A stretch of 64,000 bases of DNA from Haloterrigena salifodinae (lineage in GTDB: Archaea > Halobacteriota > Halobacteria > Halobacteriales > Natrialbaceae): contig NZ_RQWN01000001.1 of the NCBI RefSeq assembly GCF_003977755.1, positions 450,995 to 514,994 on the forward strand, read 5' to 3'. The position numbers and the translations under genes are program-made. How positions within the stretch are numbered: position 1 is the stretch's first letter; each line of letters begins with the position of its first letter. Positions 17,296 to 26,144 of this stretch are shown one piece after another. The notes below the pieces were generated by a model that saw only the letters and a list, made by a program, of their open reading frames with translations, made no database searches and was not told the origin of the DNA.

Positions 17296-17970
17296 TCACT
17301 GGAACAGTTGGGCGTCCTCCTCGCCGAAGATGATCGCCATGGCCTCGTCGTTGAAGAACGGCTGGCTGTCGCGGGCCTCGAGTTCGTCGGCGATCTCGCC
17401 GGCGCCGCCGACGAGGATGGCGTCGGTCGCACACTCCTCGGCGCAGGCCGGCCCCTTCTGGACCTCCTGGCGTTCGCGACAGCCGGTGCACTTGTCCATG
17501 ATGCCGCCGGTACCGAAGATCTGGGCCGTCCCGTCGTTGCTGTCGGGGAACTGCGGGGCGCCGAACGGACAGCCCGACAGGCAGTACTGGCAGCCGACGC
17601 AGAGGTCCTCGTGGACCGACACGAAGCCGTCGTCCTCCTTCTGGAGGGCGTTGGTCGGACAGACCGAGACGCAGGGCGCGTTCTCGCAGTGGTAACACTG
17701 CATCGGCAGGCTGGTCTCGCCGGGGTTCTCCCCCGCAGCCAGCCGGCCGGTCTTGTCGGCGTTCTCGCCCTGCGGGCCGGCGACGCCCTCGGCCATGGTC
17801 GTGATGTCGATGCGCTGGTTGTCGATCTCCCGGTCCCAGGTGCGTTTGCAGGCGACGACGCAGCCGCCGCAGTCGATACAGGCCTCGACGTCGGGGAAGA
17901 TCCGCATCCCCTCGCCGGTGCTCATGACGCCTTGGCTCATCACCTGGCCGGACGGTTCGTCCTGTGTCAT
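17296..17970 (-). CDS. Formate dehydrogenase iron-sulfur (4x[4Fe-4S]) subunit
   Basis: The 224-residue protein carries four ferredoxin-type Cys clusters: CIDCGGCVVAC, CYHCENAPCVSVCP, CVGCQYCLSGCP and CTGCRERQE...CAEECATDAI. This is the FdhB/HybA/DmsB layout that conducts electrons from the molybdopterin subunit to the membrane cytochrome. Its start overlaps the end of the catalytic subunit gene by four bases. No signal peptide is present, so it would be exported with the Tat-targeted catalytic subunit, as in other such complexes. Confidence 0.92.
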   Translation of the reverse strand: MTQDEPSGQVMSQGVMSTGEGMRIFPDVEACIDCGGCVVACKRTWDREIDNQRIDITTMAEGVAGPQGENADKTGRLAAGENPGETSLPMQCYHCENAPCVSVCPTNALQKEDDGFVSVHEDLCVGCQYCLSGCPFGAPQFPDSNDGTAQIFGTGGIMDKCTGCRERQEVQKGPACAEECATDAILVGGAGEIADELEARDSQPFFNDEAMAIIFGEEDAQLFQ

Positions 17971-20900
17971 AGTTGCTCACCGCCGTGTTCCATGTCCCAC
18001 TCGCGGACGTCGTACTGCTTCTGGGCCCCGAGGCCGCCGTCGTCCTGCGGGTAGTCGATGAACTCCATGCCGAGGTCGTCGACCACGCTCTGGGTCGCCT
18101 TCTGGACGTGGACGACGCCCGACTTCGTCTCCTGCATCTGCGTCTCGGCGTCGAACCCGCTGGGCGTGATGATGTTCGCGCTCTCGCCGATCGCCAGCGG
18201 CTCGATGCCGTCGGGCCAGTTCGACGTCCTGTCCTCGCCGTGGAAGACCCCGCCCCAATGGTAGGGGAGGAAGATTTCCTCGTCGTTAACACGGTTGGTC
18301 ACGTTGGCCTTCACGAGGATCGATCCCTTGTCGGCCGACGTGACGACGACGTGGTCGTCACCGCCAACGACGTCGAGTTCCTCGGCCAGACTGGGGCTGA
18401 TCTCCGCGTACATGTGCGGCTGCCGGTCGGCGGTGTACTTGTTGTTCCGCGTCTCGGCGCCGCCGCCCTGGTGTTCGACCTGCCTGCCGGACGTCATGAT
18501 CACGGTCCGACCGCTCTCGGCGTCGCTGCCGAGTTCAGTGTGGACCGCCTCGGTCGCCCGTTGCTGGACGCTGGCGTTGTTCTGATCGAGCCGCCAGAAG
18601 TTGGTCTGTTCGCCGTTGGCCGGCCACTCCTCGACCAGATCGGGGCGCGGACTCTCGACCGGCTCCCGGTGGACCGGCACCGTATCGAGGAAGGTCCAGA
18701 CGACCGCCCGCGCCTTTCCGCGACCCGTCGGCGGGTCGGGCTGTTCGTAGTCGTACTCCTCGAACTCCGAGGGATCGACGTCCACCTGATCGCCGTACTG
18801 CTCGTTGACCGCCTGAGCCGCCTCGTACACCGACACGTCCTCGTCGAGGGCCGCCTGAACCGGCAGCGTCTGGCTCGAGGCCTCCGTGGGATCGTCGGGC
18901 AGGATCGTCGAGTAGCCGGGATACGACGGCACGCCCTGGACCTCCTGGCCGTCCCACCACGGCGCCTCGAACGAGCCGGCGATCAGGTCCAGCCCGTCCT
19001 CCCCCTGCTGGTCGACGGTCTCCTGCATGGGGTACTCCTTGTCGACGTCCATCTCCGTCCACTCCTGGGGCGTCGGGGCCTGCTGGCCCCAGTTCACCCG
19101 GAAGTCGTGGCCGCCGTCTCGAGGGTCGGCCTCCTTCGTCCAGATGATCGGCGATCCGGGGTGGTCGTCGCCCCAGTAGGGCCAGGGGAGCGACCAGTAG
19201 TCGCCGTCGACGGGCGTGCCGGTGTTCTCCGCCCGCAGGTCTTCAGTGCTGAACGCCCAGTCGTATTCCACGTGCTGCTGGAGTTTCTCCGGCGACTGCT
19301 GGTAGCCGATCGAGCGGACCCCGAGGTTGATCTCCCGGAGCGCCTCCTCGTAGGAACTCCGGCCGTTGTGTTGCTCCGGGCCGGACCCCCAGTCGAAGTG
19401 CTCGCCGAATCCCATGTAATCGGCCAGTTCCTGCATGATCTGGAGATCGGGCTTGGAGTTGTGTGCCGGCGTCGCGACGGCCTCGCTCCACTGGACCGAT
19501 CGGTGGGAGTTGGTCACCGAGCGGACGTGCTCGTACTGACTCGCGGCCGGGAGCAACAGGACGTCCGCGTCGTCGGGCAGCGTACTGGAGACGGCCGGGA
19601 AGACGTCAACGACGACCAGCAGGTCCAGCGCCTCCATGGCCCGCTTCATCTTGTCCATCTCGCTGATGGAGTTCGCCGAGTGCCCCCAGAAGAAGGCCAT
19701 CTTCAGCGGGTTCGGCTGGTAGAGGTTCGAGTCGAGCAGTCGGTCCTCTTGACCCAGGGCGGCCTCGTACCAGCGGGCGACGGTCAGCCCCCGCTGGAAC
19801 ATCATCGACTGGGGATCCGGCTCCTCGATCGGGGCGTCCTCCTGAAGCCCCTCGTCCTCGCTGCCTTCGTCGCCGCCGCTTCCTTGCTCCTCGCCGTTCG
19901 GCGACTCGCCCTCGTCTTCCGAGCCGGATTCACCCTCTTCGACCGAGGCGGGTACCTCGAGGCCCGCCCACATCTCGTCTGGCATTCGCTCGAAGTTCCG
20001 GTAGAGATCCTCGAAGGAGATGCTCCCGCTGGTCCAGGGGCTCTGGGTCCAGACCGACGACCAGTGCTCCCACGAGCCGGGCGCGTCGACGCCGTAGTAG
20101 CCCGGCAGGATGCTCGCGTCGACGCCGAGGTCGGTCGCACCCTGCACGTTGGCGTGGCCGCGCATGACCTGCAGGCCGCCGCCGGAGCGGGCCGCGCTCC
20201 CGGTCGCGAGACTGAACAGCGCGTAGGCGCGAATGTTCTGCGTCCCATTGTTGTGTTGTGTGCCACCCATCGCCCACTCGACCTGGATCTGGGGAGCGCT
20301 CTCGACGATCAGGTCGCCGATCTCCTCGAGATCCGCCTGGTCGATCCAGGTGATGTCGGAGACCGTCTCGAGGTCGTACTGATCGAGTTCGGCCTCGACG
20401 TCGGGCCACCCCATCACGCGGTCCTCGAGGAAGGTATCATCGAGTCCGTCCTGCTCTCGGACGTAGTTGAGCAGGCCGAAGATCAGCGCGACGTCCGTTC
20501 CCGGCCGGAGCCGGTGGAAGTAGTCGGCGTGGGCCGACGTCTTCGTGTACCGGGGATCGATCGAGACGATCGTTCCGCCCCGCGCCTGCCCCTCTAAGAT
20601 GTGCTGCATCGCGATCGGATGAGACTCGGCGGGGTTCTGCCCGAGGATGATCAGCAGATCGAAGTTGCGGTAGTCGTTGATCGTGTTCGTCATCGCGCCG
20701 AACCCCCAGGTGTTGGCGAGCCCGGTGACGGTCGGCGAGTGACAGATCCGCGCCTGGTGGTCGACATTGTTCGTCCCCATGAACGCCGCGAGCTTCCGGC
20801 TGGCGTAGGCCGCCTCGTTCGAGTGGTGGGCGCTGCCCAGCAACATCACGCTCTCGCGGCTGTACTCCTCGACGGTCTCCTTCCACGTCTCGGCGATCTC

Positions 20901-21296
20901 CCGATAGGCCTCGTCCCACGTCACGCGCCGCCACTCGCCGTCTTCCTTCCGCATCGGGTGTTTCAGCCGCTTGGGCGAGTGCTCGGTCTGGAGAATGCCT
21001 GCACCCTTCGAGCAGAGCGAGCCGTTGTTGATCGGGTTCTCGAACCACGGCTCCTGACCGACGAAGGAGTTGCCGTCCTTGACGGCCTTGAACCCGCAGC
21101 CGACGGCGCAGTAGTTGCAGATCACCTTCGCCGTCTCTTCCCCCTCGGGAACGCCGTCGTCCTCCTGTTCCTCCTGGGTGCCGAGGACGTGGCCCGTCAC
21201 GCCCCCGCCGAGAAAGATCCCGCCGGCGAGCGCGCTGGCCTTCATGAACGAGCGCCGGTCGAGGTCGATCGTGACCGGCCCGTCCGCCGCGCTCAT
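17967..21296 (-). CDS. Formate dehydrogenase catalytic (molybdopterin) subunit, Tat-exported
   Basis: The 1109-residue protein begins with a Tat signal (DRRSFMKASALAGGIF, Arg-Arg at 14-15). The [4Fe-4S] ligands are C60, C63, C67 and C95. The metal ligand is Cys at about 185 in QARICHSPTV, where some bacterial enzymes use selenocysteine, followed by the conserved His. Molybdopterin-dinucleotide binding domains follow (ILGQNPAESHP, LPYHWGGVFHG). It oxidises formate outside the membrane. About 45 acidic, Gly/Ser-rich residues near 455-500 are an insertion absent from usual family members. It heads the operon fdhA-B-membrane subunit-cytochrome b. Related oxidoreductases cannot be fully excluded. 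Confidence 0.9.
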   Translation of the reverse strand: MSAADGPVTIDLDRRSFMKASALAGGIFLGGGVTGHVLGTQEEQEDDGVPEGEETAKVICNYCAVGCGFKAVKDGNSFVGQEPWFENPINNGSLCSKGAGILQTEHSPKRLKHPMRKEDGEWRRVTWDEAYREIAETWKETVEEYSRESVMLLGSAHHSNEAAYASRKLAAFMGTNNVDHQARICHSPTVTGLANTWGFGAMTNTINDYRNFDLLIILGQNPAESHPIAMQHILEGQARGGTIVSIDPRYTKTSAHADYFHRLRPGTDVALIFGLLNYVREQDGLDDTFLEDRVMGWPDVEAELDQYDLETVSDITWIDQADLEEIGDLIVESAPQIQVEWAMGGTQHNNGTQNIRAYALFSLATGSAARSGGGLQVMRGHANVQGATDLGVDASILPGYYGVDAPGSWEHWSSVWTQSPWTSGSISFEDLYRNFERMPDEMWAGLEVPASVEEGESGSEDEGESPNGEEQGSGGDEGSEDEGLQEDAPIEEPDPQSMMFQRGLTVARWYEAALGQEDRLLDSNLYQPNPLKMAFFWGHSANSISEMDKMKRAMEALDLLVVVDVFPAVSSTLPDDADVLLLPAASQYEHVRSVTNSHRSVQWSEAVATPAHNSKPDLQIMQELADYMGFGEHFDWGSGPEQHNGRSSYEEALREINLGVRSIGYQQSPEKLQQHVEYDWAFSTEDLRAENTGTPVDGDYWSLPWPYWGDDHPGSPIIWTKEADPRDGGHDFRVNWGQQAPTPQEWTEMDVDKEYPMQETVDQQGEDGLDLIAGSFEAPWWDGQEVQGVPSYPGYSTILPDDPTEASSQTLPVQAALDEDVSVYEAAQAVNEQYGDQVDVDPSEFEEYDYEQPDPPTGRGKARAVVWTFLDTVPVHREPVESPRPDLVEEWPANGEQTNFWRLDQNNASVQQRATEAVHTELGSDAESGRTVIMTSGRQVEHQGGGAETRNNKYTADRQPHMYAEISPSLAEELDVVGGDDHVVVTSADKGSILVKANVTNRVNDEEIFLPYHWGGVFHGEDRTSNWPDGIEPLAIGESANIITPSGFDAETQMQETKSGVVHVQKATQSVVDDLGMEFIDYPQDDGGLGAQKQYDVREWDMEHGGEQL

Positions 21297-21560
21297 GGCA
21301 TCACGCCCGTTGCTGCGACGATCGCAAGTGCACCTTCCCGTCGGTTCGGTGTTGTGCTACACACACCCATGGTACCGCCTTCCCTGGTACCCACCATCAA
21401 TATTTGCCTGAGTCAGAACGCCGGAATGTGTCGTTCGTCTAGGTTATTCGTCTATTACTCGAACAGGTGCGGGATATGACTCATTTATTCTGACGTGACG
21501 TGAGAAGCGCGTGCTTACTCGGCGCAACGTTCATATCGTGTCATGGGATAGCAAGACAGG
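21297..21560. promoter_or_regulatory. Divergent promoter region between the fdh operon and the HdrA/MvhD-like gene
   Basis: The 264-base region separates two diverging transcripts. Two GGTACC palindromes (21371-21376 and 21386-21391) stand 15 bases apart inside a loose ATGG...CCAT dyad. An AT-rich element (CAATATTTG) lies at about 21398-21406. Binding proteins are unknown. Confidence 0.4.
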
Positions 21561-23741
21561 ATGAAGGTCGGGAGTTTCGTCTGTTCCTGTGCCGACACGT
21601 GTGACATCGACCTCGAGGCGGCCCGGGAGGGGATCGAGGGCGTCGACGTCGCGGCGAGTTCGCGGCTGCTCTGCGAGGACGGCCTGCCCGCGATGGAACA
21701 GGTGATCGACGAGTACGACCTCGACCAGCTGATCGTCACCTGCCCCGAGCGGCGAGTCCAGCGAAAACTCGAGCGCGTCGCCGAAGCGCAGGGGGTCCAC
21801 CCCGACGCCGTCTCGTTCGTCGACCAGCGCGAGGGCGCGGGCTGGGTCCACGACGAGGCTGGCGCGACGGCGAAGACTGCCCGCATGGTCAACGCCCGGC
21901 AGGCTGGCCTCGAAAGTGAGTCCTGTACCCAGACACTCACGTCGGAAGCCGGCAACAGCGTCGCTGTCGTCGCCGATCCCGACACCGCCGCCGCGCTGGC
22001 CGACGACGCCGACGTGACCCTAATCGCCAACGGACACGAGTTCGTCGACGCCGCGGCCGATCTCGACGACGTGACGATCGAGCGCGGGCGCGTCGTCGAC
22101 GTGGACGGCCGCTTCGGCAGGTTCGAGGTTCGCCTCGAGTCCCGCGTCACTGAGGACTGCATCTCCTGTATGAAGTGCGTTCACGAGGGGCCGGACGGCG
22201 CGATCACGCGCTACCCCGTCGACATCGATCCCGGCGCGCCCGACGGCGCGTGGACAGCGGTCTGTCCCACCGACGCGATCGAGATGGACGGCACGCGGCG
22301 GACGCTCGAGTTCGATCAGATCGTCTACCCGGCCGCCAGCCGGGAGACCCGCGGCGGCCGGATCGGCTTCTACACCGCGCCGATCGACGCAGCGACGATC
22401 TCGGCGGTGCGAAAACACCTCGGCGGCATCGAGAAGCCCGCTCACCTCGATCTCGAGATGGACGTCTGCGCGGCTGGCGACTCGAGTCAGCCGGGCTGTA
22501 ACGAGTGTGTCGAGGCCTGTCCGCACGACGCGGTCGAGCGGGCGAGGATCGACGAAGTCGAGTTCCACGAGGAGGCGTGCCAGAACTGCGGGGCCTGCAC
22601 CAGCGCCTGTCCGACGGGCGCGACGCGGCTGCGTGAGCCCTCGAACGAGCGCATCGCTCGCGAGGTCGAGGCGCTGCTCCGGCCGACCGACGAGGAGGGC
22701 GGCTGGCTCCTGAACCGGTCGGATTCGGACGTCGACGCGCCCATCGTCGCGTTCGTCTGCTCCGAGGAGGCCGACGACGCGCTCGCCGAGTACGGCCGCC
22801 TCGCGGCCGCGGGCAAGGCCGACGTCGAGTACCCGCCGATCCTCCCCGTGCGCGTCAACTGTACCGATACCGTCGGCGAGGCCCACGCGATACACGCGCT
22901 GGCTTGTGGCGCCGACGGCGTCGCGATCGTCGGCTGCGGCGGCGACTGCCTGCACTCGGGCCCCGATCCGAAGGCCGAACTGGTCGACCGGCTCAACCGG
23001 GCCGGGCGCGACCTCGAGCTCGGCGAACGGTTCGAATTCTTCGCGCCCGACCCCGACGAGCCGGGCGCCTTCGTGGAGGCGATTTCGACCTTCGCCGTCG
23101 AACTCCAGCCCTCGCCGATCCCCGCGGGCGAGCACGAGGCGACCGGGGGAATCAGCGCGGAAGCGAGTTCCGCGAGCAGCCGGATGCAGTCCGGCGGTGC
23201 CGACCGCGAAAATCCGCCGTTCGACAGCCACGGGTGGACCTTGGAGAGCGTCCGGGCGATCCTCGAGCACGTCGACCCCGACCGGGAGGTGATCCGCGGT
23301 CTGAAAGACTTCGGTCGAATGGAGGTCGGCGACGGCTGCACGCTCACGCCCACGTGTTCGAACCTCTGTCCGACCGACGCGATCCGCCGCGACGAGGAGA
23401 CGGCGACCCTCGAGTTCAACCACGAGCAGTGCGTCAACTGCGGGACCTGCGAGGAGGGCTGCGTCGAGGACGTCATCACGATGCGCGACGGCCTCGACCG
23501 CTCGCTGCTACCGGAGAACCGCCCGGACGCGGACGATCCCGCCTGGATCGCGGTCCACGACGGCGAGATGCGCGAGTGCAACCGCTGCGGGAAGCCCTTC
23601 GCGAGCGAGGGCACCGCACGGAAGATCCAGTCGGAGGTCGGCGACGCCGTCGCCGGACTCGTACCAGGTGCACAGGGGAGCGTGTTCGAGTACTGCGGCG
23701 ACTGTCGCGCGCAACTGCTCTACGATCGCGGCAACGGCTAA
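21561..23741 (+). CDS. HdrA/MvhD-like multi-iron-sulfur electron-transfer protein
   Basis: The 726-residue cytoplasmic protein is a mosaic. Residues 1-110 resemble the HdrA N-terminus (FVCSCADTCD, SSRLLCEDG). Ferredoxin modules lie at about 200-240 and 313-355 (CNECVEACP, CQNCGACTSACP). An MvhD-like hydrogenase delta domain lies at about 393-525 (AFVCSEEADDA, GCGGDCLH). Another ferredoxin pair lies at about 595-655, and a zinc ribbon ends the protein (CNRCGKPF, CGDC). The FAD domain of true HdrA is absent. It diverges from the formate dehydrogenase operon and precedes a TorD-type chaperone, so it is probably linked to formate or reductant metabolism. The partner is unknown. Confidence 0.85.
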   Translation: MKVGSFVCSCADTCDIDLEAAREGIEGVDVAASSRLLCEDGLPAMEQVIDEYDLDQLIVTCPERRVQRKLERVAEAQGVHPDAVSFVDQREGAGWVHDEAGATAKTARMVNARQAGLESESCTQTLTSEAGNSVAVVADPDTAAALADDADVTLIANGHEFVDAAADLDDVTIERGRVVDVDGRFGRFEVRLESRVTEDCISCMKCVHEGPDGAITRYPVDIDPGAPDGAWTAVCPTDAIEMDGTRRTLEFDQIVYPAASRETRGGRIGFYTAPIDAATISAVRKHLGGIEKPAHLDLEMDVCAAGDSSQPGCNECVEACPHDAVERARIDEVEFHEEACQNCGACTSACPTGATRLREPSNERIAREVEALLRPTDEEGGWLLNRSDSDVDAPIVAFVCSEEADDALAEYGRLAAAGKADVEYPPILPVRVNCTDTVGEAHAIHALACGADGVAIVGCGGDCLHSGPDPKAELVDRLNRAGRDLELGERFEFFAPDPDEPGAFVEAISTFAVELQPSPIPAGEHEATGGISAEASSASSRMQSGGADRENPPFDSHGWTLESVRAILEHVDPDREVIRGLKDFGRMEVGDGCTLTPTCSNLCPTDAIRRDEETATLEFNHEQCVNCGTCEEGCVEDVITMRDGLDRSLLPENRPDADDPAWIAVHDGEMRECNRCGKPFASEGTARKIQSEVGDAVAGLVPGAQGSVFEYCGDCRAQLLYDRGNG

Positions 23742-23773
23742 TCGAGACGGACGATCACGATCCACCGACATTC

Positions 23774-24406
23774 ATGAGCGTAAACCAACAGGCGCTATAC
23801 GAAGCACGGCTCGAGCTGGTGAACTTCCTGATCGACGCATTCGCGGACGTGCCGAGCGAGGCGTTCGTCGAGACGATCCTCTCGGAGGACGTCCTGTTGC
23901 CCGACGAGGGTGCCGGCGAGAAACTCGACGGGGGGTTCGCGACGCTCGAGGCGTTCATCGAGGCGAACCGCGACCGGGAGGTCGACGCCGTTCGGGACGA
24001 CCTCGAGCGCGAGTTCACCCGGCTGTTCGTCGGCCCGCGGCCGCCGATCCTCCCCCACGAGACCTACTACCGCGAGGACACGGACTTCCGCGGCGCGGGA
24101 CTGGCGACTGTCGAGGCCAGCTACGGCGCCGCGGGCTGGTCGCCGCCGGAGGAGTATCCCGAGGAGAACGACTACGTCGCCGTCGAACTCGCCTTCCTCC
24201 GCTACCTGATCCGCCAGCAGCGGGCCGGCTACGAGGAGACCGTCGGCTACCAGCGCGTCTTCCACGAGGAACACCTCTCCGAGTGGATTCCCGCGTTCGC
24301 CGACGACGTTCGCGAGACCGCCGACGAGCGGTTCTACGAGGCCGTCGCCTCGATCCTCGAGGGGTACGTCGCGTTCGAAGAGGAGATCGCGATGAGCATG
24401 GCTTGA
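23774..24406 (+). CDS. TorD/DmsD-family molybdoenzyme chaperone
   Basis: The 210-residue all-helical protein starts at ATG 23774 and carries the family landmarks EREFTRLFVGPRPPILPHETYYRED and DYVAVELAFLRYLI. TorD-family chaperones bind Tat signal peptides and assist cofactor insertion of molybdopterin enzymes. It lies 32 bases after the HdrA/MvhD-like gene, and the nearest molybdoenzyme is the divergent formate dehydrogenase, its likely client. Confidence 0.9.
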   Translation: MSVNQQALYEARLELVNFLIDAFADVPSEAFVETILSEDVLLPDEGAGEKLDGGFATLEAFIEANRDREVDAVRDDLEREFTRLFVGPRPPILPHETYYREDTDFRGAGLATVEASYGAAGWSPPEEYPEENDYVAVELAFLRYLIRQQRAGYEETVGYQRVFHEEHLSEWIPAFADDVRETADERFYEAVASILEGYVAFEEEIAMSMA

Positions 24407-24447
24407 GCGGAGAAACGGTGGAAAGACGGCGAGGAGAACGGGCGGCG

Positions 24448-24792
24448 TTACCGACGGAGCGCCGACGCGGCGCCCTCGAGTTCTTCGGTCTCGAAGGTCG
24501 CACCGTTGATGACGACGAACGCGACCGCCAGCAGCGCGGCGAGGCCGGAACAGCCAAGCGAGAGTTGGCGTCGGCGATTCGGCGCGAGCCCCAGACGATC
24601 GCCGACCGCGTCGATTGCGAACAGCCCTGACAGGAGAAGGGCGATCCCGATCGCGGCGATCCAGGCGCCGCCGAGCGGCGACGCCGAAGTGACGAGTAGC
24701 CCGTAGCCGACCACCAGTATTCCGATGAGGATCGAGAGTGCGGCGACGAGGCTATTCGATTCGCCCGACGTGTGCAGAATATTTGAAGTCAT
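24448..24792 (-). CDS. Multi-TM hypothetical membrane protein
   Basis: From ATG 24792 (MTSNILHTSGESNS) the protein has 114 residues and about three membrane helices (about 16-34, 40-62 and 78-98). A longer frame reaching 24891 adds an unlikely basic stretch. A TATA-like TTTATATAAA lies only a few bases upstream of this start, so the true start might lie a little downstream, or the element may not be the promoter. It converges on the TorD gene. Family not recognised. Confidence 0.6.
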   Translation of the reverse strand: MTSNILHTSGESNSLVAALSILIGILVVGYGLLVTSASPLGGAWIAAIGIALLLSGLFAIDAVGDRLGLAPNRRRQLSLGCSGLAALLAVAFVVINGATFETEELEGAASALRR

Positions 24793-24925
24793 GTTTATAT
24801 AAAAGATAGCGGCGATGATAATCGTTGCGCGCCGCGAGTCGCGATCCAAGACGGGTCGCGAGCGCTGAGTGTTCGGATCGGCGTACACCAACTATGTGGG
24901 TAGTACGACTAAGCACAGTTCTCGC
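24793..24925. promoter_or_regulatory. Divergent intergenic region with TATA-like element
   Basis: TTTATATAAA at about 24794-24803 directly precedes the minus-strand membrane protein start. Nothing else is recognised. Confidence 0.3.
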
Positions 24926-25132
24926 GTGGCTACTGCCGTGACTCGAATTCTCAACCCACAGACGAACACCGCGCACAAACCGTGCGACGACGAAAGCGTA
25001 CGCGCGACGGCGTGCGGATCGCTTGTTACCGCGACCCACGACCGCACGCGTCTCGTCTCCGACGAGACGGTCCAGACGTCGACCGCGATCGAACGATGCG
25101 GGAGCTGTTTCGACGACGTCTCCGGCTACTGA
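24926..25132 (+). CDS. Candidate small Cys-containing protein (GTG start)
   Basis: A 68-residue frame from GTG 24926 contains Cys residues in HKPCDD, TACGSLV and a CxxC pair in ERCGSCFDDVSGY, which could bind zinc. The region ATHDRTRLVSDETVQ has the acidic, coding look of haloarchaeal small zinc-finger proteins. The frame extends upstream to 24869 with other possible starts. There is no homology I can name, so this is a candidate rather than a firm gene. Confidence 0.4.
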   Translation: MATAVTRILNPQTNTAHKPCDDESVRATACGSLVTATHDRTRLVSDETVQTSTAIERCGSCFDDVSGY

Positions 25133-25157
25133 CGGGACCGCAGAATCGAACCGCCGA

Positions 25158-25319
25158 TCAGTCGTCTTCGTCCCGGAACCCCTCGAGGACCTCGTCGCTG
25201 AACGAGACGTCCCCGTCGACTTCGCCGTCGTTGATGCGGTGTGGCGCCTCGTGGTCCCACACTTCCCTGCCACACGAGCAGTCGAGGGCCGGCTCCGGTT
25301 TCCACTCGGTGTGCGTCAT
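25158..25319 (-). CDS. Small acidic haloarchaeal protein
   Basis: A 53-residue protein starts at ATG 25319 (MTHTEWKPEPALDCSCGREVW). It has a CxC pair and an acidic C-terminal half ending in FSDEVLEGFRDEDD. Composition matches core haloarchaeal genes. It is not recognised beyond a possible metal-binding CSC-His site. Confidence 0.55.
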   Translation of the reverse strand: MTHTEWKPEPALDCSCGREVWDHEAPHRINDGEVDGDVSFSDEVLEGFRDEDD

Positions 25320-25399
25320 AGCTACACGTTCACGAGCCACACGATTATAGCTTTCCCGCAATTCGCGTACAGGTCGGCCCTGCGGCGTCGGGTCGCCGA

Positions 25400-25756
25400 T
25401 TACCACGGGCGCGGATCGTCCGGGTCCGCGGACTCCGTCTCCTCGCTCTCGAGGAACACCCGCGCGAACAGGTCGACGTGCATCGAGAGCACCTCCGCGG
25501 GCTCGAGGCCGTAACGGTCGGCCTGTCGGTCGAGAAACGCCGCGAGATCGTCGCTCGGCCGGTGGTGGATCGCGCCGTCCCCGACGGTGAACTCGACCTC
25601 GGTCGCGTCGGCGACGAGGTGTTCGATCTCGAGCAGCGCCTGTTCGGCCTTGGTCTCGAGGGCGTCGTCCGCGTCCATGAGCCGGTTGTCGCCCCAGTCG
25701 GTCGCGGCCTCGCGGAACCGGTCGCTGACGGGGACGGTGAGTCGATCGCCCGTCAT
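25400..25756 (-). CDS. Conserved-looking haloarchaeal protein of unknown function
   Basis: The 118-residue acidic protein begins MTGDRLTVPVSDRFREAATD and is predicted to be helical, with HLVADATEVEFTVGDGAIHHR in the centre. There are no membrane segments. Its start lies one base from the stop of the upstream small membrane protein, so the two form an operon. Function unknown. Confidence 0.7.
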   Translation of the reverse strand: MTGDRLTVPVSDRFREAATDWGDNRLMDADDALETKAEQALLEIEHLVADATEVEFTVGDGAIHHRPSDDLAAFLDRQADRYGLEPAEVLSMHVDLFARVFLESEETESADPDDPRPW

Positions 25757-25757
25757 C

Positions 25758-26015
25758 TCACTCGGGCGGCCACTCCTTCGGTGCGGGATTGGGTTCGCCG
25801 AGCGCGCCGAACGAGGCGATCAACAGGCCGAGGAAGGCGACGATGATGAGCAAGCCCATCAGGCCCCCGAGGCCGTTTTGGCCGACCCAGTTGCCGCCGA
25901 CGATCGGCCCCATCTGGTCGACGATCCGGGCCCCGATTACGACGGTCCAGCCGATGGCGAACAACAGCCCCGCCGTGACGAGCGGGTTGTGTTCGATCGC
26001 AGTACGGATACCCAT
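25758..26015 (-). CDS. Small two-TM membrane protein
   Basis: From ATG 26015 (MGIRTAIEHNPLVTAGLL) the 85-residue protein has two membrane helices (about residues 10-30 and 49-70) and a Pro-rich C-terminal end (GEPNPAPKEWPPE). A frame extending to 26057 is less likely. It is transcribed together with the hypothetical protein at 25400-25756. Function unknown. Confidence 0.7.
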   Translation of the reverse strand: MGIRTAIEHNPLVTAGLLFAIGWTVVIGARIVDQMGPIVGGNWVGQNGLGGLMGLLIIVAFLGLLIASFGALGEPNPAPKEWPPE

Positions 26016-26144
26016 GCGAGCAGGCACCACGGCCACGGTAAAAATTCCCTGCGCCACCGGTTCTCGAACCGAACTGTCGTCGACGCTGATCCGTGGACCG
26101 AAACCGCTTACTCGGCCGCCTCGAGGCGACCGAACGGAAACGCC

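Noticed and set aside
17973..20597. Very long plus-strand open frame (874 codons) opposite the formate dehydrogenase gene
   Set aside because: It is the antisense shadow of a clearly identified catalytic subunit; its Arg/Val/Leu-rich, motif-free sequence reflects GC-rich codon structure.
21952..22100. Possible selenocysteine usage in the formate metabolism locus
   Set aside because: The catalytic subunit has a normal Cys codon at the metal-ligand position and no in-frame TGA was needed for any gene here.
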